The notes beneath the pieces are model-generated. The model ran no database searches. It was not told the DNA's origin and saw only the letters and a program-made list of their open reading frames with translations. The translations under genes and the position numbers were made by a program. A DNA stretch of 64,000 bases from Symbiodinium natans. Taxonomy: Eukaryota; Sar; Dinophyceae; Suessiales; Symbiodiniaceae. Location: contig CAJNDS010002704.1 in the NCBI GenBank assembly GCA_905221605.1, positions 186,001 to 250,000 on the forward strand. Direction: 5' to 3'. Positions 20,461 through 29,774 of the stretch are shown here, one piece after another (within the stretch, counting starts at the first letter, position 1; each line of letters starts with the position of its first letter).

Positions 20461-21400
20461 GTTTTTTTTTCGCACCTTTTTACCAACGTCCAATGCGGTC
20501 CCTGTGCTCTAGCCCCAGCCGGGCGACATCCTACTGGCGTGTCTCGGCCTTTTGGCTATGATCAAGTGTAGTATCTGTTCTTATCAGTGTGACAACTGAT
20601 ATGTCTCCAACTTGTCACCTCAATTTTTGCTGGGGAAGTGTCTTCATGAGCTCGCTCAGAAGCCTTCACGTGTTGCGCTGGCATGGCACCAAGCCAGTGG
20701 CAGCACACCCTACTGGGGTAAAAAAAAAAACAAAAAAATGTACTGACCGTCAACGGTTGTTCAAGGACAGACTCTCTGGCTGCGCAGTTGAGTCTGTGAG
20801 GATGTAGGCAGAGATGGCGGCGGCTCGTGAAGGGGGCGGTGCTGACCGCGCCTTGCACCTTGCGAGCAGGCGGACAAAGGTTGCGGCCTCAGTGCTGCAG
20901 CGCCCACCAAGCTCGAGCGCGACGACGGTCAGCCGGCAGCGGCCGGACCCGCACAATTCAGGGTATGCGCGCTCCTTGGCACGTCGGGCAGTCAAAAGCG
21001 CAGCGCCAGCTGTGCCACCGGCAACCCTGCGGGGGAGCCCGGCAGCCGTCAGGGGAGACACGAGCGTGGTGTCGACTGCGAGTTGCGCTCCTCCCCACAG
21101 TGGCAGGCCGTTGGCAATGACCTCGACGCGCCTGTCGTCTTGCCGGATGGGGTCGACGTTGAGGTCGCGGACAAGCACATTGAGGGCGACGGCCGCACCA
21201 GCTTCGCGGCACATCCTGGCGGCAGCACGCTCGAGAGGGCCGCCCCGCGCACGAAGAACACCAGAGCGAGGGCAGGCTTCGAGATGGTCGCCGTAAGGAT
21301 CATGGATTGCGCGGCACCGGCATCTGGCAGAGCTCAGCGGCAACGGCAGCCGGAGTCTGCGGAGCAGTACGACCCGGAAAAGGGGCGACTCCAGGGTGAA
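20461..21400 (-). mobile_element. R2-like retroelement E2, C-terminal fragment
   Basis: The minus strand encodes the end of the same retroelement: LRRLRLPLPL, a finger with DPYGDHLEACPRSG, and DDRRVEVIANG, TTLVSPL and YPELCGSG, VVALELGG of the endonuclease domain, with a stop at 20750. The right edge abuts the A-tail of E3 at about 21402. A T9 run with the family's 3' tail pattern (cgcacctttttacc, 20461-20490) lies on the other side of the U2-like sequence. It may be E2's own tail, which would place U2 inside the E2 3' region. Confidence 0.7.
20536..20719 (+). ncRNA. U2 snRNA-like sequence with an A-rich tail
   Basis: Positions 20542-20588 match the near-universal 5' part of U2 snRNA with one visible substitution (GGCTATGATC where GGCTAAGATC is usual). 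They include the branch-site recognition region GTGTAGTATCTG and TTCTTATCAGT. An Sm-like site (AATTTTTG) lies at 20622-20629 and a 3' stem-loop (CTGGC...GCCAG) near 20682-20703. The length of about 184 nt fits a complete U2. Directly after it comes A11-C-A7 (20720-20738), as in a retroposed RNA. U2 pairs with the intron branch site in the spliceosome. It could be a true gene beside a chance A-run, a processed pseudogene, or the head of a SINE. U2 identity is secure; function is not. Confidence 0.85.
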
Positions 21401-21476
21401 CTTTTTTTTTTTCGCACGCCTTTTTCCGTCAGCCAGGAAGTGTCCAGTCTGCCCTTCTTCCCGCTCCTCCATGCTC

Positions 21477-23298
21477 CTACGCGGCGCGCAGCGGCAGCAG
21501 AGAGGGCAGCGCCGGTTCGGCAAGCTCGACGACTTCGCTGAGCGTCGGCTGCCCATCGCCGCCCGGCTGCGCTGGTGCGCGCCAGATGCCGCCCAGCAGC
21601 GTGGACGCTAGCGCGCGCTGCTGCGCGCAGCTCAGGAACCCCCACCAGCGGCGCTGCCAGCCTGCTGTAGCAGCTGCGCGCAGCACGGGGGGAGCTCGCA
21701 GGGACCGCACGCGAACGAGGATCGTGGGCCTCGCTGCCCCAACGCCCGCCGACCTCAGATGCCAGCACCACGAGCCTTTGCGGTCCGGGCCGAGCAAGCT
21801 CAGGGTACCGTGCGAGTTTCCGGCGCCGCGCGACTTCGATTGCCGCGCCGTCACGATCGCGACTTCCCGGCTGCGGCATCCCGTCCGCGCGCAGGGGTGA
21901 CACGAGCGTGACATCGCAGCACAGCGCCTCGCCGCGCCTGGTGGCGCCGTACAAGACGAAGTCGAGGCGGCGCCGATCGTCGGCCGGGATCCCAACCGCG
22001 GTAGTGTGCAGAACCCACTGTTGAGGCACAACGCGGCCTTCAGCGCCAACCGCCTCGCGAGCGACCCGCACCCACGCGCGCTCGAGGAGTGGGGCTCGTC
22101 GCGCCAGCAGGCCACTGCGGGCGCATGCAGCACGGTGATCCCCGAGCTCATCGACGCGGGCGCCACAACCGGCTTCGCCACCGCCACCACACCGAGCTGC
22201 TGCCAAGGGGAGGGGGAGGCGCAAGCGTCGGCGCAGAGCGATGAGCATTTCGGGCGGCGCGAGCGTACTGGCTGCGTCTGCTGGGATGGCGCGGAGCCAT
22301 TCGCCAGCGTGGGCACCTGACTGTGAGCGCAGCAGCGCACGGGAATCGGCACGGAGGCTGAGGAGGAGGCGCTCGCGGTAGGACGTGTTGAGTGCGCGAG
22401 CTGCCGGTCTCTGCCAGCCACGAATCCAATCCCCGGTCTCTGCCGGCTCGTCGGGCGCGGGCGCTGGGGCTACGCCTTCCAGGAGGGCGGGCCAGTCCGG
22501 GCGCGTGGTCCAACCCTCTGCATCCAGGACAGCGCCTGCGGCTGCCGCGGCCCTCAATGAAGGCGCTGCTGCCGCGTCGGCAGCCGCCAGCTCACGCGCG
22601 CACCGCGCCGCAGCATCCGGCCTGCGCTGGTGCATGACTGGGAGCGCATCCGCCCACGCTGCCCAATATGCAGCCGCGCGCACCCGCTCGGCGCTGCATA
22701 GCCCCAAGCCGCCCAACAAGGTGGGCAGGAAAGCCAGTGAGCGGGCTGCTTCCCAAACCTCACCTTCCGCGTCGGGCTCAGAAAGGAGATGCTGCAGCGT
22801 ACGCCATATGGCGCTACCATGCGCGGCCGCGTACTCGCCGGACTCGGACGGCGGCACAGTGCGTACTGCATGCTGTGCCCGCGGGCTCGCGCAATGCAGA
22901 TCTGGCAACTGCCTAAGCTCCTGTAGCAGGCTTTGCTCGGCTTGCAGGCGCTCCTCCAAGCGGCGACGGACGAAGTCGGCGCTGCCGATGGAGACGCCGA
23001 GCGCAACGAAGCCGCGGTCTGCCGCGTCCGCCACGCCGCACCACACGTCCGGCCCGAGTTCGGCTATGCCAGGTGGGGGAGGGCCTCCGGCCATGCGGTA
23101 CACGCGCGTTTTGCCAAGGTTGGCCGCTACTCCGGCGCGCGCCTCGACAATTGCAGTGGTGTCGTCGAGGGCGGCTCGGGCGCGAAGCGAGGTCGTGACC
23201 AGGTACAGGTCGTCCAGAAATGCTGCTAAGAACTCCCCCGCCTGGAGGCGACCTTGCGCCTCGTGCAGTCCATCTTTGCTTTTGCCCGTTCGAGTCAA
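21477..23298 (-). pseudogene. E3 reverse transcriptase C-terminal half, finger and endonuclease domain
   Basis: The frame 23298-21730 begins GRLQAGEFLAAFLDDLYLVTT, with the RT catalytic aspartate pair. It continues with a thumb (GVAANLGKTRVY, GFVALGVSIG), SPRAQHAVRTVPP, the finger CGARVDELGDHRAAC, and the endonuclease-like domain: RRRLDFVLYG, CCDVTLVSPL, YPELARPG and LVVLASEVGGRW. After a frameshift near 21730 the other frame completes it to PLRAA and a stop at 21477. The D...D...E spacing fits the PD-(D/E)xK restriction-like endonuclease of R2-type elements. That assignment is by pattern only. Confidence 0.75.
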
Positions 23299-23344
23299 GC
23301 TACGGTCCTATAAGGACATGGGACAGGTTGCTGGAAAAGCGCTC

Positions 23345-24235
23345 GCGAACTACAGGTATTTACATTTCCACTTTGAACATTTCTATGTACTCAGCTTTTT
23401 TGAGCTTCCAACGCTCAACATCACACGCAGCATCAATCCAGCTCACATAGTTTGGGAAGCATTGGGCAGCAAACTTTGACAGTCGATCATCCCATTTTGC
23501 ACGGGGCCGGCCCACAATTCTAGTGGGTCGTGTTGTCGTATTCGCTGACCACCGAGTTCTGGGATCCCATTTGCAAACCAAGCTCGGCCATTGACTTCTC
23601 GTCACGGTTGCCGCAAAGTTGTACTGCCTAGACAGCAATTGCTGATCCCACGCAGTGACAGGGTGCTGTTGGAGGGCGGAGGCGACCCGTTGATTCATGC
23701 GCGTCATGGTGTCAGACCATGGTTCACCATCCACCCGTCGCCAACCAACAATAGAAAGAACGTAGCATACGCCTTTGCAAGATATTGAGGTCATGAAGTT
23801 GCTTCTGGGTCAGAGGCAGCGCGTGCAAGCTGAACAGCACAGTGGGAGTAATCACAGCATCGAAATACTTCAGCCGATTACGAACTGCAATATGTTTGTT
23901 CTGCAGAACGTGCTTGTGTTTCATGAACTTCCCCCAAGCCACTTGTGAACGGTGAGCGACTTCGACAGCTGCCCTTTTTGTAACATTTCCGGATAGGGGG
24001 CGCCTCAGATATTTGTGCGTCTTGCCTTCGAACAACACTTCCAGCAAATCGTCATCAACTTCAATGTACATTGGTGATTCGAGAGACAACGTTGTGAATA
24101 TCTTGGTTTTGTCTGCATTCAATTCCAAGCCAATTTTGCACAGCTCTTGCTTCAAGAACGTGATCATTGTGGTAAGTTCACTACAAGACTTCGCATACAG
24201 CAGAAGATCGTCAGCAAAAGCTGCGCCAAAGCAAA
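23345..24235 (-). mobile_element. 5'-truncated LINE of a second type inserted in E3
   Basis: The insert starts at the RT motif FADDLLLYAKS and continues ELCKIGLELNADKTKIFTT, EVLFEGKTHKYL and GNVTKRAAVEVAHRSQ. After a frame change near 23760 it continues MNQRVASALQQHP, IVGRPRAKWDDRLSKFA and WIDAACD, ending EYIEMFKVEM with a stop at 23360. This is the RT palm and C-terminal part of a different non-LTR lineage, with a true FADD motif where the host element has FLDD. The 5' junction lies within tttgctttggcgcagc, where the two elements share bases and run in different frames. Confidence 0.75.
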
Positions 24236-25853
24236 CAACGCCGGCGCCAACGCGTCGCCTTGCTCGCAGCCTTCCCCTTGTGGCACGTCGTGCCGCTGCC
24301 CGTCGGCATCCCACCACAGATAGGTGGAGACGGCGCCGTACCAGGCGCGCACATATGGCACCAGGGAAGGGGCAACCTCCCGGAGTTTGGACAGGAATGC
24401 CGTGCGGGAGACGGTGTCGTAGGCGCATCGGCCATCCAACGAAACGACTGTGGCATCAGCATCCAGCTCCGTCGCGGCTCGCAGCATGGCTGCCAAGCAA
24501 TCTGTGCCGGCACGCGCTTGCAGCGCGAACTGGTATGGGCGAGTTGCCCGGTCAAACACTGGCGCGAACTGCCGGGCTAGCGTTCGAGAGACAAGGCGGC
24601 GCAACGTGTCTCCGGTAGCGATTCCGCGCACTCCGCCCGCAGGTTTGGAAAGCGCTGTCAGGCGCGAAAGTGCCAAGGCACGGAGCACCGACTCCGGCAC
24701 GTCAGCATTTGCAAGCTGCGTGGCCGCCTGCGCTAGCATGTCGAGCGCGTCGCCATCCTCCAACAGTAGGCGGTAGTGCTCGATGGCGGCGCCGGACAAG
24801 CCCGCTGCGGTCCCCCGTTTGGCCGTTCGCAAGGCTTCCCCAAGTGCTGCCGGTGTTGAGGCGCACCTGTTCGGCCGGCCGAAACGATGCCAGGTCTTGC
24901 GGCAATGGTTGGCGTGGTTCCGGCGGCCGCCTCGCGGGGTCGGTGAGTTGGCGCAGCGTCTCCGCGTTGCCCGGCGCGGGGGGAGCGCTCGTCAAGGTTT
25001 GTCTGGCCCGCGACAGCTGACCACGACGCACCTGGGCGCAAGCGCGCTCACGAGTGCGCTCGGGCTGCGCGGCGGTGGTGTGCGGCGGTTGCGTGTCGGT
25101 GTGGCGCGCAGCGCGCAACAAAGAAGGCCAGCGACCGGCCTCGAAGTCAGTGATTCGCTGGAGAAGCACGGCTTTGCCAATGGCACCACTTTGATCCGGG
25201 CGCGCCAACAGCAAACGGGGCACCAACAAAAACAACTTCCAAGCCCTTTCCGACGTGATGCCTGCCTGCGGGGCCGGGCGGAGAAGGGCTCGCAGCGCAA
25301 AGGTGAAGGCGCGGCGCACGCCAGGTGCCTGGAAGCGGGGGACATCGCGTAGCGGCTGGAATGGAATCGCGAATTCTTCGTGTAGGATAATGCTGTCAAG
25401 CCATTCCCACGAAGCCCTGCCGACTCGCGTGTTTGAGGGCGCCGGTGCCTCTCCCGACCCCGGGCCTGCTGCATCGATGTCGGAGTTGGCCTCCTGCAGC
25501 ATCCCATGTTCGTCGCCAGCGATTCCAGAATTGGCTGCCTGGTCAGCCCTTTCCTGATCCGCCGCTGCCTCGTTGGTTGAGGAGGCTGGGCCGTCGCCGC
25601 CAGCAGGCGAGGCCAGTTCGGCGGCTCGCCTTGGCTGTGGCCCCCTCGCGTTTGGACCTGTGTCGGGAGCAGCGGGCTCGAGCGCTACTGGTGGAAGCTG
25701 ACCCGCCGTTCCGGAGCGAAAGCGCTCCGAGTGTGCAGTCCACCGAAACACTCGAGCAAAGCTTCCTGAACCGGTGCAAGCAGATAACCGTCTGACTCGC
25801 GAAGTTGTCGGACGGCCCATCCAACATGGACCCGAGCGCCGCCCGGCAAGCAT
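24236..25853 (-). pseudogene. E3 linker and reverse transcriptase N-terminal half
   Basis: Two overlapping frames (25853-24702 and 24832 downward) encode the linker (SWEWLDSIILHEEF, RAWKLFLLVPRLLLARPDQ, GQLSRARQTL) and the RT fingers and palm: GTAAGLSGAAIEHY, GGVRGIATGDTLRRL, PYQFALQARAGTD, VVSLDGRCAYDTVSRTAFL and GEGCEQGDALAPALFALAQ. The Asp of SLDG is the first catalytic aspartate of the RT. The frame is cut after ALFALAQ by the inserted LINE. Confidence 0.8.
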
Positions 25854-25958
25854 GCGCGTTCAAGCCGCGCAAGGAGATCAGGGAAATGGTGCGCATGCGC
25901 CGGCGCAGCTTCAGCCGCACGTCGCAACGTGGCAGCCAAGTCTTGCGGCGCAACGGGC

Positions 25959-26591
25959 TCAAAGGCCATTAGCAACTGCTGCGCTTCGTCCCACCAGCCC
26001 CGTGCGCGGGGGTCCGCGCGCCACGCCTCCAATGTGGGGAGTGGGGAGTGCCAGATCGGTAGCTGCAGCGTGCAAGAGCGGGACGTAAAGCCAGGAGTTG
26101 GTGGCATCGCTGACGCTGCCGGCAGGCGGGCCACACGCAAACCAAAAAGCAGCGGGGACGGCCGTGCGCGGGGCGCCCGCCGCACGTGGGTCTACGTCTA
26201 CGTGTGGCGGGGCCAATGCGCGTTGCATGCCCACCGCTGCGGCATCTGCGGGCACGGCGGCCGCTGCACCTGGGACAGGCGACGTAGGCAAAGCTGGGGC
26301 AGGGGCGCTGGGAGCTGCCATGGTCAGCTGGCGCTCGCCGCCTGAGCAGCCCCTGCTGCACTCTGTGCGGCCGGAATGCGTGCGGCGATCGAAGACCCAG
26401 CGAACAGTGCGGTTGCATTCGCGGCACTCGTCGCCGACCCCGCTCGGGACCTCGAGATCCGCGAGCTCGACAGATTCCGCGCAACGAGGGCAGATCCAAC
26501 TGGGCTGCCATGCCGCGATGCCGGCATCACGCCGTATGGGGATAGGGGCCCAGCGCATGGCTCGAGTCGGCAAGTCGACGAACTGCAGCAA
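25959..26591 (-). pseudogene. E3 second frame: zinc ribbon-like region
   Basis: The frame begins LQFVDLPTRAMRW and then shows ICPRC, 16 residues, DECRECNRTVRW, a two-CxxC zinc-ribbon pattern. An Ala/Pro-rich linker follows, leading to SWLYVPLLHA, a block shared with E1 (SWLFVPLLHAG). The shared block shows the frame belongs to the element. Role unknown; in R2 elements N-terminal fingers bind the target DNA. Confidence 0.55.
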
Positions 26592-26601
26592 GCCACTCCG
26601 G

Positions 26602-27357
26602 TCAGTCTACGACTGCAGCACGAACCGTGGACTCGCCTGAAAGGCGCTGGGGATGCGCCACGCCCGCGGCGGCACACCGAGCTTGCAGCCAAGCATCGTT
26701 GTCCGGCGTCCACCCCACCGCGGCGCAAACGGGGCACCGTACATCGCGTGGCCCATCAGCCTGTGCCCGCAGCTGCGCCAGGCATTGCAGGTGACGGGAA
26801 TGGCGGGAGCACGCCGGGTGAACCACAGGTTCTTGGCCCCTGCGTGCTGCCAAGTGGATGGTCTCCAAACAGATGCCGCATACCTCAGGCGACGCGAGCG
26901 GGGTAGCGGCTCCGTCCGCCAAGGGCTCCGGCGCTGTGGCGCGGCCCTGCTGTCGCGGGCGGTTTGTCGGGGAGCCGGCAGCCTCGGCGGGCGCTCGGCA
27001 CTCCATTTCCGAGGTCGGGGCAAACGGGCTGCAGCCATGGCGCGGATGCGCAGGTGAATGAGGTGGCGTGTCGTCCCCAACAACGACGACGGAGCCTGCG
27101 CCGTTGTGCGCCCTTGCGCCGGCTGCCATCAGAGGCGCTCGGCGATCCGGCGTGCTCGACCGGGACAAGGGCGACATGGGCTCGTCTGGCGCAGCGGTCG
27201 AGTCGAACGGCCTGGTTGCGATGCTACCGGCATTCACCGGCGCGGTTCGCGTGCCGGGCGGGGCTGCCGTAGAGGCGCGCGACCGCCTGGGCGTGTCGGA
27301 TCTGCGCATGCCGGAGCCAGCGGCGGCCTTCGCAGGCGCCGCGGCTCCCCGCAACAC
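26602..27357 (-). pseudogene. E3 N-terminal region with RING-H2 finger
   Basis: A 251-residue frame from the first ATG after the leader relics. Residues 1-150 are Ala/Pro/Arg/Ser-rich and look disordered. Around residues 160-215 lies CGICLETIHLA, then CSRHSRHLQC and CPVC, giving the pattern C-x2-C...C-x2-H-x2-H-x2-C...C-x2-C of a RING-H2 finger. RING fingers bind zinc and often act as ubiquitin ligases; in a retroelement it could serve protein or DNA contacts. The frame ends at 26602 and the homologous element continues in another frame from 26591, so a frameshift separates the parts here. Confidence 0.65.
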
Positions 27358-27542
27358 GCAGCGTCACGGTTCCTTTATCCAGGGCGCTTGGGTGGCACAG
27401 AGCACTCCATGGCACCAGCAAAAAAGGCTACCCCGACCCTCAAGCTGCGCAGTACGCGCCCAGGAGCAGTTGCGGCCCTCCAGCTGCAACGCAGTGCCCA
27501 GGAGCGGCGAAACTACCAGCGATTTTACTACTTTTCTTGAGT

Positions 27543-27576
27543 CTTGAGCCAAAATGGCTTGAGCCAAAATGGCTAC
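27543..27576 (-). other. Two tandem dinoflagellate spliced-leader relics
   Basis: On the minus strand 27576-27558 reads GTAGCCATTTTGGCTCAAG, 19 bases exactly as in the dinoflagellate trans-spliced leader. It is followed at once by CCATTTTGGCTCAAG (27557-27543), the 15-base form left when a genomic leader is spliced again at its own internal AG. ACTCAAG follows and may be an older remnant. Tandem relics are the known mark of repeated mRNA retroposition in this group. Confidence 0.9.
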
Positions 27577-27621
27577 AGGCGGCACTGAAAGTCGAAACCA
27601 CCCATACCCAACACATCTAAA

Positions 27622-27822
27622 CCCCAATGAACGCACCGGTTCAAGCGAAGGCGAAGAAAACATTACCAAATCCGAGTTCCCCAATGAACGCTGTGGGCGG
27701 AGTGCCTTTTAGACAGCACCAAAGCATGGTACAAACTCAATTTCCCGAAGGAACGCTAGGGTCAACCTGGTCCTGGCAAAGCAGCTGAAATCCAGTGTTC
27801 GTTTGGAATCCCCAATGAACGC
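27622..27822. repeat. Phased CCCCAATGAACGC motif array
   Basis: The 13-mer CCCCAATGAACGC occurs exactly at 27622-27634, 27679-27691 and 27810-27822, and as cccgaaggaacgc at 27744-27756. Spacings are 57, 65 and 66 bp, with unrelated sequence between. It lies just upstream of E3. The motif returns at 31964-31976 beside E5. Function unknown. Confidence 0.8.
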
Positions 27823-28286
27823 AAGGTGATTACAACAATTCGCTTGCCATCTTCGGCATACAGCACCACCAGGCTGTGCGTCCCTACATGTGTCGCACCC
27901 CTTGGTTTCATGCGTATGCTACGGGCTCGTCTTCAAGAGAGGTGCCAGCACTAGCTGTGCACAGGGGGTTGAGAAGCATTACAACAGCGGTTGCAAGCGG
28001 TGCCTGAACAACCAAACTGCAAGGCCACAATTGGTTTTTGTGTGTTTTTGTAAGGCTTTCAACATCATATGTTTGGGCGTGTTGGAGCCTGCCTGATACG
28101 TTGTTTATAAAATCTCAAAGTTCCCAAGTGACCGCATCTCGGGGACGTTTAGGGTCATCTCCGAGTGACCGTGCCTTTGGGGGGATCTTTGTGGAGCCTT
28201 TCTGAGCCTCCGTGGGATCCTTTTGGAGCCTCCCTGAAGCGTTGTTTGGATTCTGAAAGCCTTTTGGGGAGCCTTGTTGAAGCCGA
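27823..28286. other. Non-coding spacer between E3 and E4
   Basis: No gene seen. The part at 28180-28280 has a loose repetition of gagcctcc and gaagc blocks. Base composition is lower in GC than in the retroelements on both sides. Confidence 0.4.
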
Positions 28287-28353
28287 TTTTTTTTTTTTTT
28301 TCCTCGCGGCGGTCGTGATCCAGGTCCCCACACCCCCCCTATGTACACACGTC

Positions 28354-29774
28354 TCACCGAAGCGGCAGGCGGCTGGGCCCCGCGAAATCGGCGAGCTCAA
28401 GGACATCAGCGAGGGGGACCCCGTCCGGCGAGCCCGGCAGCGCGGGCATCGTCCAGACACCCAGGGCCGTGCTGGCAACTGCCCTCTGCACGGCGACCGA
28501 GAGCAGGCCCCACCATCGCCTTGCCCACCCCTGGGCCGCCGTGGCACGCAGGGTTGCAGGGGCCCTCTGAACGCGGAGACGCAGGAGCTGGCGAACGAAG
28601 CGCTGGCACTCCTCGCCCCACCTGCCGCCCACCTCCGCCGCGAGCACGACGAGCCGTTGCGGACCTCCCCGCAGGAGCTCGGGATATCGCGCGTGCTTGC
28701 GGCGGCGCGCGGCCGCCAACGCGGCCCCGTCTCGCACGTCGGCACCTGGGACTGGGCGACCCGCTCGCGTCAGGGGCGAGACAAGCGTCGCGTCACAACA
28801 GAGTGCCTCACCGCCCGGCGTGGCCCCGTACACCACCAAGTCCAAGCGGCGGCGGTCCGCAGGCGCAACGCCAGGTGCCGTGGTCCGGGCCAGCCACTGC
28901 TGTGGCACTACTCGGCCCTCCGCCCCGACCGCCTCACGCGCGACCTGCACCCACGCGCGCTCAAGGACAAAGCCTCGGCGCGGCAGCAAGCCAGTACGCG
29001 GGCAGGCGACGAAGTGGTCACCTAACGCATCGGCCTGTCCATGGCAGCCGGGAGCTCCGTCGCCTCCACAATGCAGGGCGGTCAATGGTAGCGGCAGGCG
29101 GAGGCGTCGCCTGAGGGCAATGTGCATCAAGTCTGGGGCCAGGGTCGCAGCTGCGTCAGCCGGTATGGCGGCGAGCCACATGCCCGCATGTTGCCCAGAC
29201 TGAGAGCGAAAGAGGGCTCGCGCATCGGGCGCCATGGCCGGGAGCAGTTCGCGTTCTCGGAAGGACGTGTGGAGTGCGAGAACAGCGCGTCGCTGCCAGC
29301 CAGGGCCACCGAGCCCGAGCTCACCGTCTGTAGCCGGGACCTGGGCCCCGTCGGCACATGCCGCCCAGTGAGGCCGCTCCTCCCAACCAGCCGCGTCTAA
29401 GCGCTCCGTAGCCGCCGCCGCTGCCCGCACGCAGGGCGGTGCGGCGACTGCATCGCCTTCGAGCGCGCGCACGAGTTGCTGGGCGACGTCGGGGAAGCGT
29501 TGGCGCAAAACTGGGAGGGCATCTGCCCAAGCCGCCCAGTATGCAGCCGGCGCAACCCGCTCTGCAGCCAACAAGCCCAGGCCCCCCAAGCTGGGCGGCA
29601 GGAAGGCGCCGAGGCGCGCTGCAATCCACGCAGCCTCCTCACCCGGGCCTTCCCCACCAAGAAGGCGCGTGACGACGTCCCATATCGCGTCATCGTGGGC
29701 CCGGGCATAAGGGAGGATGTGGTCGGGCGGGACGTTGCGGAGCAAATGCTGCGCCCGGGGCGACGCGCAGTAGA
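28354..29774 (-). CDS. E4 C-terminal frame: thumb, CCHC-like finger, endonuclease-like domain
   Basis: Homology enters this frame at YCASPRAQHLLRNVPP. It continues with LGGLGLLAAERVAPAAYWA, RSQSGQHAGMWLAAIPADA, RRRLRLPLPL, and a finger with Cys/His at CGGDGAPGC and GDHFVAC. LERAWVQVAREAVGAEGRVV comes next, then the endonuclease-like part: DRRRLDLVVYG, CCDATLVSPL, YPELLRGG and LAAEVGGRW. The stop is at 28354. One frameshift relative to the preceding frame is all that separates them. Confidence 0.8.

Larger units (their letters stand above)
21402..27576 (-). mobile_element. R2-like non-LTR retroelement E3, near full length, with spliced-leader relics
   Basis: This is the most complete 5' end in the family. 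Order on the minus strand: spliced-leader relics (27576-27543), about 185 bp of leader, a RING-H2 frame (27357-26602), a zinc-ribbon frame (26591-25959), a conserved linker and the reverse transcriptase palm up to ALFALAQ near 24240, then an inserted foreign LINE. The rest follows: FLAAFLDDLYLVTT, thumb, CCHC-like finger and endonuclease-like domain, PLRAA and a stop at 21477, and an A-tail at 21402-21411. At least three frame shifts are visible (near 26600, near 25860 and near 21730), so this copy is a pseudogene. Zinc fingers, RT, CCHC and restriction-like endonuclease in this order is the R2-clade plan. Confidence 0.8.

Noticed and set aside
22385-23479. A 364-codon plus-strand frame
   Set aside because: Antisense shadow of the GC-rich E3 coding strand; Ala/Ser/Arg composition without a domain.
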